A DNA stretch of 64,000 bases. Origin: Paratinospora sagittata (Eukaryota > Streptophyta > Magnoliopsida > Ranunculales > Menispermaceae). The notes below the pieces were generated by a model. The model made no database searches, was not told the DNA's origin, and was given only the letters and a program-made list of their open reading frames with translations. Both the position numbers and the translations under genes were made by a program. This document shows positions 48,266-58,995 of the stretch, one piece after another (within the stretch, counting starts at the first letter, position 1; every line of letters starts with the position of its first letter). The stretch spans positions 21,621,438-21,685,437 of the forward strand of contig CM069598.1 of the NCBI GenBank assembly GCA_035771175.1, given 5' to 3'.

Positions 48266-51109
48266 TGTCACGACCCACTATACGTGACGTCATGACCGGC
48301 ACGGGAACCTCCGAGTATACCCTCCGTCGGTACACCCGACGTCCCGTCAGCCTAAAATACATATACGAATCCCCAAAAAGAAATAAAAGTACATCATTAA
48401 CAACCAACTATCATGATCATAATGAAATAAAATATTACTTCTCCAAAGTTTTACAAACATAAAATTCCAAAGTCTTCAAAATGATACAAAACCCAACACA
48501 TCCCAACTATGTGTTAAATATACTATTACTATGTGTTATCATGTACATAATTATCAAAATACAAAACTAAATGTACAACACCTACATGAAACAAAAACAA
48601 GGGACGCTCCGCAGTCAAGCCTTCCCTTTTCCTTTTCTATCAGATCCTGAAAGAAGATGGTGAGGTGTGAGCTACAGCCAGCTCAGTGAATGTTATTTAC
48701 AAGTGGCATATACGTGCATTTATAAAACATGGTAAGATCATAAAACAGTTGAAATATCATGATGACGAAATATATTACATACATGCTAACATAATGCATC
48801 AAGTCATACATAAGACGATGCATAACATTTTGTAGTCATGCTCATGCAATCCTAACACCTCCTGAGTATGGGGGTTTCAAGGCCTGGTGCGCGACACACA
48901 GCGCCCGAACACACACACAATACTCGTATTCTAATAGGGTTTATGGGGTCGTGCAGCACGTAGGATTATTTAAACAAACCTACCCATACACAAGGCATAA
49001 AACCCTCTGCCAGGTACACAACTGGGATCGCCGCTAGACTTACGAGAATTCCCAAAAAGAGGAAATTCCAACTAGGGGCCTCAACCCAAATTGTCATCCC
49101 AATGAATTATGCTCAAATGAATTTCATGGAATATTAAAACATGCATACCATCATACATAAGTATTTAAAACATTTCTATACTACAATGCCACATATAAAT
49201 AATCCAAAAGTAAAAGAACACTCACACTTGATTGGCTAAGTCTAGCCAATCCAATTGCCAAAACTCTCCAATTGACTAAAGGGGTTCAAGATCAATCACA
49301 AGACCTGAAAATAACATGGTTCACACAACTGAAAATCAGTCATAAAGTGTGTCAAAACCCCATGTTCAAACCCAATCTAAAATCAATTAGATTCTAAATT
49401 GATTACCCCATTGAGCCAATTTCCATATTGCCCAACTTGATCATTTAGACTCAATTAAACTAAGATTGACCTAAATTGAATGTAATAGGGTGATCCCATG
49501 ATCCAACCACTAATATACATGAAATTTAATTATAATTAGGGTCAATTAGACTATACATCAAGTCAATTTCATCAATTGACTAAGTCTTGATCAAAATCCC
49601 CAATTAGGCCAATATAAAACATAAGGTCAAAATGAACTAAGTCATATCAATTTAACATAGGTACTAACATTTTAAACCCATGATTCTACTTAATTTGGGT
49701 CCAATTAAACAATCCCCAAGTCAATTTCACAAATTGACTTGCTTTGGGTGAAAACTCCCAATTTGGGCAAAATCCCCAAATTACATGCAAAATTACCAAA
49801 TACTTAGCCTAGATCAAAATTAGTCAATCTTAGGGTATTCATTATGTGAACCCACTGAATTCAATCATCAAACAACTCTAATCATGTCCAATTAGACCTA
49901 CATTGCATAATTTTCCAGATTTTATATCAAGAGCATCAAAAGCCCCAAATCTGGAAATTTTCATACATATGCCCTATTGCCAATTTTACACTAGGGCACC
50001 ATGTTCAACCATGAATTTTACTGATCTTGCAACATGGAATCATCCACAATGGCCACTAGATCAACATAGTTGACATGCAAACATTTTGAAAAAGTCTAAG
50101 GCCATAAACTAAGTTTAGGTCATTTGAACTAAACCTTCCAATTTCTTGCTAGAAATTGGGGCTTTCACCATTAGTGTACTCCTTACACTCTCTAATCACA
50201 CATATGTGATATGCAAGACTCAACTCCAACTTTGGTCTTCCACCCATCCAAGGTTCATCACAATGCATGCATCAAAATGAAACCCTCATGCTCAAAATAA
50301 AACTATCATGCAACTAATAGAGAGATTCAAGGAAGAAATGGAGGAAAAATACAAACCTTAAGGTGTTCTTGAGCAAGAAACCACCAAACCCTAACTTTCC
50401 TCTCCTTTTCTCCTCTCCAGCACCTTTCTCTCTTTTCTAGCTGAGAAATGAGCAAATGAACCAAAAATCACGTTTTGGTTGCTTAAATAGATAAGCTTAG
50501 GCCCACAACTAAAAGTTGTCAAAATTATCACAAACCCAGATTTCCTGTTACAATACTGGTATTTAGACAGTCCATTTCTTGAACCATACGCACGATTTTA
50601 ACATCTTAACCGTTCAAACGTTGAATGAGTAAGTTATCAACATTCTGGTAAACTTTAGGCTCAATCCAACGGTGGGATCGTGAGATCTATCTGTTTGATC
50701 AAAACTGCGCAAGAAAATCCCAGAATCCGTGAATCAGTGTTTTGGGTCTTATAACTCAAATTAGGTAACTCCAATTAAGATCTTCACCGTTCATAATGAA
50801 GATATATCATATAAGAATGAGCTGACAAAATTTCAGCCCAATCAGACAACGGATCTAGGAGATCAAACAATTGATGTAAGTTGTGACAGAAATAGAAAGC
50901 TCCACTGGATCCAAAACACCGTTTTTGAAATGTTTTGACGTCGAACGGGTCTCCGAAATTTCATGCGTACCCTTTATGACCTAAAATCATGCAAAGACAC
51001 TCGAACTTACGTACTTCGAGCATCAAAATACATATACACATACGTATACGAATACGTATAGGGTACACTATGGGTCAAAATGACGTCACCTAAAGGCACG
51101 GGTGCTACA
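48266..51109 (-). repeat. 5' LTR of the Tekay-like element
   Basis: 2844 bp, equal in length to the 3' LTR with no indel noticed. Differences found by eye are single bases, mostly transitions. TGACGTCA boxes lie at 48285-48292 and 51081-51088. Confidence 0.96.
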
Positions 51110-51303
51110 AGAAGACTGTTGGAGGAGCTCAGGCAAAAACAAGAGAAGATTCTCTTGTAATGTGACAGCCAGAGTGCCTTGCACATCGTAAGCAATCTGA
51201 CGTTTCATTCCATAATGAAGTATATAGGGGTTCAATATCACTTTGTTCGAGAGGTAGTAGAAGATTCATGGAATATGTAGAAAATTCACACTAAGAACCT
51301 AGC
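51110..51303 (+). pseudogene. Copia-2 RNase H, second part
   Basis: Continues from 40519 with 'LLEELRQKQEK', 'CDSQSALHIVSN' (RNase H catalytic Asp region), 'HSIMKYIGVQYHFVREVVED' and 'KIHTKNLA'. Stops (tag at 51277-51279 and taa at 51159-51161) show decay. Broken at 51303 by a family c solo LTR with TSD ctagc. Confidence 0.82.
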
Positions 51304-54300
51304 TGTGGCGACCCACACCCCAGACTGTCATCCTTCATGAATCGGCATGCGGAAGTGCTAGGGTGGGACGCCCGGCGTAGGCATCCACGACCACCTCAAA
51401 TCATCCCATGAGATGATCGGTACCCTACAAGCCTCAACTAGACTCTCACATAGAGTCCCAAAAAAAAAATATTGAAACCACATCAACCACCTGATAAACT
51501 TAACAATTCTAATTATCAATGACATCCACGTGAATCAAAAGACATAATCCTTCAAAGCATAGACCAAATAAAAATGATCCCAAGGCATACAAGACAATAA
51601 TAATGATCATAACAGTCCTCAAATAAACCCAAAACAGTCTAAGGCAACATGCCTAGACCCATCATCAAATCCAATGCCACAAGGCCAATATACAACCATA
51701 AATACAAAGTCTCTCACCATCAAGGTTTAACAAGTATTATTATAATTACATATGTATCAAAATAAGTGAAACCATACACATTCCTAGCTTTGGCAATGGC
51801 TAGATACTTAAGCAAACGCAATACCCTTGCCCTTGCCCTTGCCCTTGCCCTTATCAATAGAACCTGAAAAGTGAGTGAGAGTGTAAGCTAACGATGCCCA
51901 GTGAATAGTGTTCAATAGTGCCATCAATTATACATCACTAAAAGTCATATATGCACATGCATGAAATAATGAGTATGTGAAACATAAAACACATAGTAAA
52001 ATAAGCATTCTTAATTCCATGCATTTCAAAACCATTCATTTTCTGTTGTAAAGACCCACATGGCCCTCCCTCATTGGGGTACAGCTGACATATAGATCAT
52101 TCACTCATCGGTGACATGATCTTCCCTTAATAGGGGAATGCCAATTTCCACCTCTACAGAAGTAAGCTTGGCAAACATACACAAGCCTCCTAGGAACACC
52201 TAGGGAACTTAGCTTGGAACACCAAGCTTCTAGAGTTTCAAAACCATTCAAAATCCATCTTTAGAAAAGTCAGCTTGGCAAACATACACAAGCCTCCTAG
52301 GAACACCTAGGGACTTAGCTTGGAACACCAAGCTTCTAAAGCTTCCACATACAAATCTACCTCTAGAGAAGTCAGCTTGGCAAACATCCACAAGCCTCCT
52401 AGGAACACCTAGGGACCTTAGCTTGGAACACCAAGCTTCTAGGGTATCAATGCATGACATTTCAAAACATATTAAACACATGCATTTCCATAATGATATT
52501 CCTGACTTTCAACATACAAGTATAAGTAAATAAGATGACACATGTGATAAACAAGATGAACAACTACTCGCAACCAATGTCAGGCAAGCAAAGTTATCCA
52601 CACACGAACCAACATGGATTCCAATGCAAATCAAGATCCTGTAAACCATAGATTCATGCACATATATCAATTATCATGACCATCCATACATAGTCACACT
52701 AATCATGATCAATTCCTAATTCAACAAGTCCATGTGCATCCAATTCTCATCATGAGTTTTCCATCTCATGATCAACCTCGACATCCTTGCAAATCCACAT
52801 ATAAGACCAATTCTCAAAAACTAAGACAACACTTAGTCTAGGTCATTCAATTCCAACACAAGTCCAAATCATTCAAAACCATGCAAGATTGATCATAATC
52901 AAGTCAATTCCTCAATTCAAATCAATACATGGCATACGACCCAATTTGGAGGAAAATCTCTACAATAAGCATAGAGCCAAATTGCAATAAGTCATACAAA
53001 ATTAGCTTAGGTTCAAACATTATAAACCCATGATTCCACTCAATTTGGGTCCAATTAGATAATCCCCATGTCAATTTGATCAATTGACTTGGTTTAAGTC
53101 AAAAGCCATAATTTGGGCAAAATCCCCAAAATCAAGCCCTAGGCCGATTTTACACTACAACTAGGGTTTCCGATGGATAAAAATACTGAACCACCATCAA
53201 TCAACTAGGATCAGCCATTTATTCAACATAGTTGACATGCAAGTCCAAAGGAAAGCCCTAAGTTCGATTTCTAGGATTTAGGCTTTTACACTTAGATCCA
53301 CGGAAAATGGTACCATTGGGTTCCAAATCCACCAAGGAACCCAAATCTATATCATACACCACTGCCCTAAGGGTTTCCAGGAAAGCCCTAAGCTCTTGCA
53401 CCACCAAAAACATGGTGAAATGCTTAAGAAATGCTCATGGAGTGTAGATCTAGGTCGAGAAAGGTTGCTTTTATCATAAGCAAGCTCAAAAGAACAAAAA
53501 TCAGCCAACCTTAGGTTAGGGAACACCCAAAACCGTGACCCATAAAGAAAACTACACTATTAGAAAGCTTACTCTCACCTTTAATGGTAATTTCATAGAA
53601 AGAAATGGAGAAAAACACTTATTTTGGGGTGTAGATGGTGAAGATTTTCCTTGGAAACCCTAGTTTTCCTCCCTTCTTCCTCCAATTCGTCCTTAGCTCA
53701 TATGGGAAAAGTAGCAACCTTTCCCCCCTTTTAAAACACTGAAAATGGCCATTTATCACCCATAACTATGCCCAAAAAACGGATCAGCGCACTCATCCCA
53801 CCTAGGAACGCGCTTGAGCGTGCTACTCCTTCACCAAGAGCACCTAAATTTTATTTCGCCACTACGTGCTCAATACTCATTGAAATTTCGAGTATGACCA
53901 GTCGTTTTCTATGTAAAAATGCGTTCCGGGCTCATTTCCAATATCTCCAAGTCCATTTGTCGCACCAATAATTAATTATCATATAATAAACACATATACA
54001 CAACATATTCCAATATAATTGTCATATTTACCATGTGTTGAGATACAACTTTCTCATATATCAAAGGTGCATTAAATGAGACATTTAATGTGGTCTTTTC
54101 ACATTACAATAGTATTAATATGGCCACTCACAATAGTATTAATGCTCTCCAACAAGTCACTTACAATAGTATTAATATGGCAAATGATATTAATAAAATA
54201 ATAACACCACCAATAATACTTTCTATAATAGCACCACCACCACTAATAATACTTTTTCTTTTCTTTATATATATAAGCAATAATCACACATCAAACATCA

Positions 54301-54395
54301 AACACACAAACATACACACCAAGGTGAGCACATAGAGTTTGAGCAAAAATACAAATGGGTTATGGGCTAAATGAAATCATTTCTAGGGCGCTACA
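51304..54395 (-). mobile_element. Solo LTR of family c (3092 bp), minus strand
   Basis: Plus-strand ends tgtggcgacccacacc and tctagggcgctaca, flanked by a perfect TSD ctagc (51299-51303 and 54396-54400). No coding region. Includes a five-copy cccttg hexamer (about 51826-51856), a three-copy tandem repeat (52165-52443) and AT-rich blocks with recurring 'acaatagtattaatatggc' (54103-54183). Its ends resemble families a and b (TGT..CGACCC) but lack a clear TGACGTCA box. Confidence 0.9.
52165..52443 (-). repeat. Three tandem copies of a 102-107 bp unit
   Basis: agcttggcaaacat...cctcctaggaacacctaggg...cttagcttggaacaccaagcttct starts at 52165, 52272 and 52374. Each copy contains the palindromic pair agcttgg/ccaagct and 'cctagg'. 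Not seen in the other family c copies. Confidence 0.92.
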
Positions 54396-54508
54396 CTAGC
54401 AGATGTCTTAACTAAGCTGATCGATACTGACAAGTTCAAATGGTGTAGATCCTCATATAGCTTGGCTAATACGTAAGCAACATGAAGTTGGCAAGAGTCG
54501 AAGGAGAT
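54396..54508 (+). pseudogene. Copia-2 pol C-terminus and polypurine tract
   Basis: Reads 'ADVLTKLINTDKFKWCRSSY' and 'SLANT' to a stop, the usual end of Copia RNase H (A-D-x-L-T-K motif). The purine-rich gagtcgaaggagat (about 54495-54508) precedes the LTR. Confidence 0.8.
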
Positions 54509-55066
54509 TGTCACAATGTTTTAAGTGGAAAAATAAAAAATAATAAAACATTGTGACCATTGTTGCTTAAAGTGAATTTTGGTTTTCTCTACAAACTAAT
54601 AAGAGTTGATGGTTGTTTGAAGTAAGTTGTAGGTTTATCTACTAGCCACTAAGAGGTGATGGTTGCTTGAGGAATGTAGTGACAAGTCATAGTTTCTTGA
54701 AGAGTGTTGTAATAAGTTATGGTTGCTTAAAGAGTGTTGTGACAAGTCATGTTTGCTTGTTCTAGAAGTTGTCTAGTGGTGCCTATTCTCTTCTCCTCAA
54801 ATCATCCGATCTCATTCTTCTCTTCTTCTTCTTCTCCCTAATTTTCTTTTAATTTAATAGAGAGAGAATCTTATTGTTTTTTCCTTAAGTTTAGAAAGAG
54901 GGTTGTAAATTATTTTTCTTATAGTGATTCTTCTGCATTTTGCCCGTGATATTTTTCTTAAATTGAGGATTTTAGTATGTAAAATCTTTGTGTCTCCCAC
55001 TTTTTTCTAGTTTTCTCATCTTGTTCTTTAGTTGTATAATACTACGCATGTCATTATTCCCCAACA
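54509..55066 (+). repeat. 3' LTR of Copia-2
   Basis: Starts tgtcacaatgttttaagtgg after the polypurine tract and ends ttccccaaca, about 558 bp. The first 60 bases contain an inverted repeat (cacaatgtttta / taaaacattgtg). A 30-bp unit is repeated at 54662, 54692 and 54722 with a partial fourth at 54751. No partner LTR is in the window, so the right boundary rests on the CA end only. Confidence 0.65.
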
Positions 55067-56540
55067 ACTATGTATCTCAAACAAATAAGAACAATATTAA
55101 CACTTATATAGAGCCAAAACGTCTTACAAATATTTTCTTTAATTTAAACAACATATTTTAAAAAACAATGCTATTTGTTTTTGAATTAGGAATTCTCAAT
55201 CAAATGTAATTAATTAATGAGTCATGAAATTGATATTGATGAACAAGCATCGTTGTGATGGGTCCAAGGGAAATCAATTCCACTCACTTTGTGCTGGACA
55301 TGTTTGGTGCGTGTCAAAAGTCTTGTTACTAACTTATGACAAGTACAGCACACCTGTACCAGTTCCATTGGCTATTTAGCTACTCATGCTCCTTTAATGT
55401 TTTTCTATATATATATTTGCATTTTACTGAGGCCATGTCTGGTTTTGCTATTAATTTAATGAAGTATATTATTTTTATCTGAAATGAAAAGAAAATCAAA
55501 ACAAGGTTAAGTCCAACTGATATATAGCTACATATATATCGAGCTTTAATTAAACCTACTGCCTTTTTATTATTATTAATATTATTTTCTTTTCTGAAAG
55601 TTAGAATATCTTAAATATTATAATGGATATATAAGACAAAGTCTTGAAATAGAAATTAAATATAATAAATAAATAATTTTTAAATATGAGCAACCCGGAT
55701 GTAGAAATTGTATACTTGTGCGTTCATTCTAGATAGAAGTAGATTTTTGTGTGTTTAAATATTTGTTTATTTATTTATAAAGCAAAATCAGTCACCTTTC
55801 ACTTCGACTAAGCATAAAGCAACGTTGAAACTTCTCCTAACAATTCAAGAAATGAATTATATGCTTTCTTGCAAGCAAATGGCACACATAGGAGGATATA
55901 GCTAAATATTTATTAACTGATACTCTTATATGTATGTACAGTTATCAAGTCTCCCAGTCAACATTTACATCCATATTCTTCTCCTTCTATCAAATCATTT
56001 GACATTTTCATCAACAATATATATCTCATATTATATTATTACTCATAACATTAACAATTTAAACGCCTCCTTTTGACGGGCATTTAATTTTCCTCTATCT
56101 CTCAGTCTCTCTAAAGTTGATAATATGAAAATGAGAGTGAAAAATAAGAAAGAAGTTAATTAATTAGGTTAATTAGTAAACTACTGTAGCTCTTGCTCTT
56201 GTAACATCCCAACTATTTTTTTTTAAATAAATCATTTTTGCCCCATATAATTAATATCTTAAAAATAAAAATAATAATATATACTATATAATATGACTTT
56301 AAAAATTAAAATCTTAACTAAACGTTATAAAATTTATGGAGGCATTATCAATTATTTATCCCAAGTGTAAATATATCAAAATTGATATATTTAAGCAATA
56401 TATATAGTGAGTGAAGTAGTCAAACTTTTGAAAAAAATCACTGAATAAAATCCATGTCCCAGATGTATTTCTTTTTCTCTTAGCTAGGCTAGTGTTGTGT
56501 GTAGTGCGTGTAAAGGTCAAAAAAGTATATAATTAGAAAA
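55067..56540. other. AT-rich intergenic sequence upstream of the SAUR gene
   Basis: No open frame with coding character and no recognised repeat. Scattered (TA) runs at 55408-55416, 55530-55540 and 56395-56405. Confidence 0.55.
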
Positions 56541-57141
56541 AGAAAATTTAATATGTGAGTGACATCCGGCCCCATTTCGTGCTGGCCCAATTGTACCTTC
56601 TGCAGAAACCGCGTTCCCCTGTCTCACTGGCCCATCACTCCCTCCCTGTTCATCTCATCATCTTAACGGTAACGACCACACCACACTCCTCAATTTCAAG
56701 TACCATCCATCCGTACTTATCACCACACGAGATATTCAGAACAAGAAACACTCTTCGCTGCCGTAAAACGCATGAAGAGAAATGACCAACATGTCTATCG
56801 AAATGACACGTGGAGATTAGCCGACTGAACCATGCATTCGGGAGAAGTAACCGTGGTTAAGTCCTGAGTATCAAAACGTGTCGGTTACTAACAACCCCAG
56901 TGTCAGTTGTTGGTGGCTTAGGGCTTATAGAAAACCCAGATTCTCTCCAAAGTGTACCCGCCAAGTACCATCTGTACCTCCCAACTCTTCCCGTAACCCT
57001 TTATATATATAAAATTTACTCACTTTGTTCCTCCATTTTAAATACCCCTCACGTCCTCCGTGCTTCCTACTCCCAAACAAACACACACACCAACATCAAC
57101 GAAGAAAGAAAGAACGAACAAGAGTTTAGAGAGAAAAAGAG
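56541..57141 (+). promoter_or_regulatory. Promoter and 5' leader of the SAUR gene
   Basis: TATA box tatatataa at 57003-57011, 130 bp upstream of the ATG; transcription probably starts near 57035. Candidate sites seen: TGTCTC at 56620-56625 (classical auxin response element), CACGTG G-box at 56807-56812 (bHLH/PIF or bZIP type). The leader is A/C-rich and then A/G-rich ('aacgaagaaagaaagaacg'). The assignment of factors is inference from motif only. Confidence 0.6.
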
Positions 57142-57561
57142 ATGAAGAAGCTGATCCAACGACTCTCGCGCGTCGCCGATTCGTCTCAGTACAGTCTTCT
57201 CCGCTCTGAATCGCGAAACTCCTCGAGAAGTAGTAGTCCGCGATCGGTGACTGTGAGTCACCGGACCGGAAAACCTCGCAGATCTGGCGCCGGAGGGGTT
57301 CCAGAGGGGCATATACCGGTATACGTCGGAGAGGAGATGGAGAGGTTTGTCGTGAGTGCGGAGTTGTTGAATCGGCCGATCTTTATGGAGCTTTTGAGGA
57401 AATCGGCTCAGGAGTACGGTTACGAGCAGAAAGGCGTGTTGAGGATTCCTTGTGCTGTTCTTGTTTTCGAGCGAGTTCTTGAAGCGTTGCGTCTTGGTGG
57501 TGATGATGACTCCAGAGATCTTGAAGAGTTGCTCCGTCTGTTTTCCGATGATTTTCTTTAG
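57142..57561 (+). CDS. SAUR family protein (small auxin up RNA), SAUR76-79-like
   Basis: 139 residues, intronless as usual for SAURs. Residues 1-50 form a basic, Ser-rich N-terminus beginning MKKLIQRLSRVADSSQYSLL, the hallmark of the SAUR76-79 group. The SAUR domain spans about 52-115: 'VPEGHIPVYVGEE' (53-65), 'RFVVSAELLNRPIFMELL' (68-85), 'EYGYEQKGVLRIPC' (91-104). An acidic tail 'GGDDDSRDLEELL' ends at FSDDFL. SAURs bind and inhibit PP2C.D phosphatases and thereby raise plasma-membrane proton pump activity and cell expansion (family knowledge); members of this group are also linked to ethylene responses. The start is the only ATG consistent with the family N-terminus, and the frame is intact. 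G+C content and coding bias are clearly higher than in the surroundings. It stands alone between transposon nests. Confidence 0.96.
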   Translation: MKKLIQRLSRVADSSQYSLLRSESRNSSRSSSPRSVTVSHRTGKPRRSGAGGVPEGHIPVYVGEEMERFVVSAELLNRPIFMELLRKSAQEYGYEQKGVLRIPCAVLVFERVLEALRLGGDDDSRDLEELLRLFSDDFL

Positions 57562-57790
57562 CTTTCTTTCTTTCTTTTTTTTGTTTCTGGAAAAATTGAA
57601 AATCAGATCGATCGTTGTTGTATATAATCTGATGAGATGGATCAAGGAAGATGAAGGAAAGGTAGCTAGGTTTTTTTTTTTTTTTCGTTTTTTATAGTTG
57701 AAAGAACATCGGTTAATCTGTTATGTTGCTGTAGCTTTGATGTAAATTCACAAATTTTCACGACAGAGAATCAGAGATCGATAGAGATGA
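57562..57790 (+). promoter_or_regulatory. 3' UTR of the SAUR gene with a DST-like arrangement
   Basis: gga (57589-57591), cagatcgat (57604-57612) and gttgta (57617-57622) lie in the order of the DST destabilising element known from SAUR mRNAs (GGA...ATAGAT...GTA), but the middle block is not a perfect match. Poly-T tracts at 57572-57581 and 57671-57684. No definite polyadenylation signal chosen. Confidence 0.3.
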
Positions 57791-58860
57791 TGGTAGTTGT
57801 CGTTACATTTGATTCTTTCTACTTACTACTACCTCTTTTCCCTAATTTCCTTGCTATTTCTGCGTGTTTCAGTCGATAGTTTCACGCTTTTTCATTTCTG
57901 GAATTGTTCTTTCTGAAATAGGCTTGGATAATTAGTATTTTCCTTGCATATCGGTCGGGTTTCTTTCTTTTTCAGATCGAAGAAAACCTTTCGGTACGTC
58001 GACGGAAGTACGGAATTCGCTTGCGCTTGCATCTCTCTCTCTTTATCTTTTTTAAATTCCTATTAATTAATCTTTCCACGCCTAACCTTAGTAAACTCGA
58101 CTTCTAACCGATGGAAATTACCAAGAATACCCTCACATTGGGATTGCCGCCGATATTGCCATTGTTATGTTCCCGAGGATGTGTATATACATTCAAAGTG
58201 TATATTATACATCTTTGGATTATCTTTTTTTCTTTTTTGAAAACACATATTTGAATTATCTTAAATCATATGTTTTGAGGTAATTTAATAATGTACGAAA
58301 GAACTATACACTTTAGATGTATATGTGGATATAACTTTAACATTTTTCTATATATATAATATATTGATTTATGCATAAATATATATGTTTTTGGGCAAAT
58401 GTTATTACTAATATCATCTTCTTTCAATGTAGATCCCTAAATGTGGCAAGTTTGGAACCTACTAATTGTAATGTTCCCATCAAAAAAAAAAAAAATTGGT
58501 ATGTGTATGTTTTACATTTTTCTCATTTTTTATAGTTCTTAAATATTTTCTATTTTAAAAGTTATTTTTACCCCATATTTATATTTTTAGTTTAAAACAA
58601 AGTCATTAGAATTTGTCTTTGATAAATTAGAAAATAAGTACTTTGAATCAGTCAACTTTTTTACTATATTATTTCAATTTTCACAAGGTGGGAACACTTA
58701 TTAATTGGTCCCCAACCAAGTTCATCAACCAGAAAATGCAGTGTTTGATTGGCTATTTTCGGTTAATTTATTTCCTTTAAAATACGTGTCAACGGTCAAA
58801 TCAAAATTAAGTAATACTATATTTTGATCTGCTTATATATTTTTTGTTTACTGGTTGTTT
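57791..58860. other. Intergenic sequence downstream of SAUR
   Basis: AT-rich; short patches with 'tctctctctct' (about 58033) and an A-tract at 58482-58494. No coding region or recognised repeat. Confidence 0.5.
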
Positions 58861-58995
58861 GGCCCTTTAAATGTGTCTTCTCATTCTTCGAGTGAAGACT
58901 AGTTCTCTGTTCTCTCGGTGTTTGAAATTCTATAAAAATTTATAGGGGTCTCTTTCACTTAAAATTTGGCCTATAAATTGTTTTTGCCGAATTAT
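58861..58995 (-). repeat. SINE-like repeat, member 3
   Basis: 'gaagactagttctctgttct', 'gtttgaaattctata', 'tataggggtctctttcac' and 'ttaaaatttggcc' follow the same order as 36740-36830. More diverged than member 2, and both ends are lost. Confidence 0.4.

Larger units (their letters stand above)
40520..51109 (-). mobile_element. Complete Tekay/Del-like Gypsy chromovirus-type retrotransposon (10,590 bp)
   Basis: All hallmarks are visible: perfect TSD agaag (40515-40519 and 51110-51114), two 2844-bp LTRs (40520-43363 and 48266-51109), primer-binding site gctctgatacca at 48250-48261 (inverse of tggtatcagagc), polypurine tract at 43364-43378, and a 1548-codon gag-pol frame interrupted by a single stop. 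By eye the LTRs differ at about six positions (for example 40807/48553 and 40837/48583), i.e. about 0.2 percent. The C-terminal chromodomain-like end and the long LTRs point to the Tekay/Del lineage. It is the youngest datable element in the window and the intact relative of the family a solo LTRs. Confidence 0.95.
40329..55066 (+). mobile_element. Copia-2 retrotransposon, 3' part only, with two nested insertions
   Basis: Pieces at 40329-40519, 51110-51303 and 54396-55066 join into one RNase H, polypurine tract and 3' LTR. They are separated by the complete Tekay-like element (40520-51109) and a family c solo LTR (51304-54395), both with perfect TSDs. Everything upstream of RNase H is missing. 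Judged Copia from RNase H wording and the short LTR. Confidence 0.8.
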
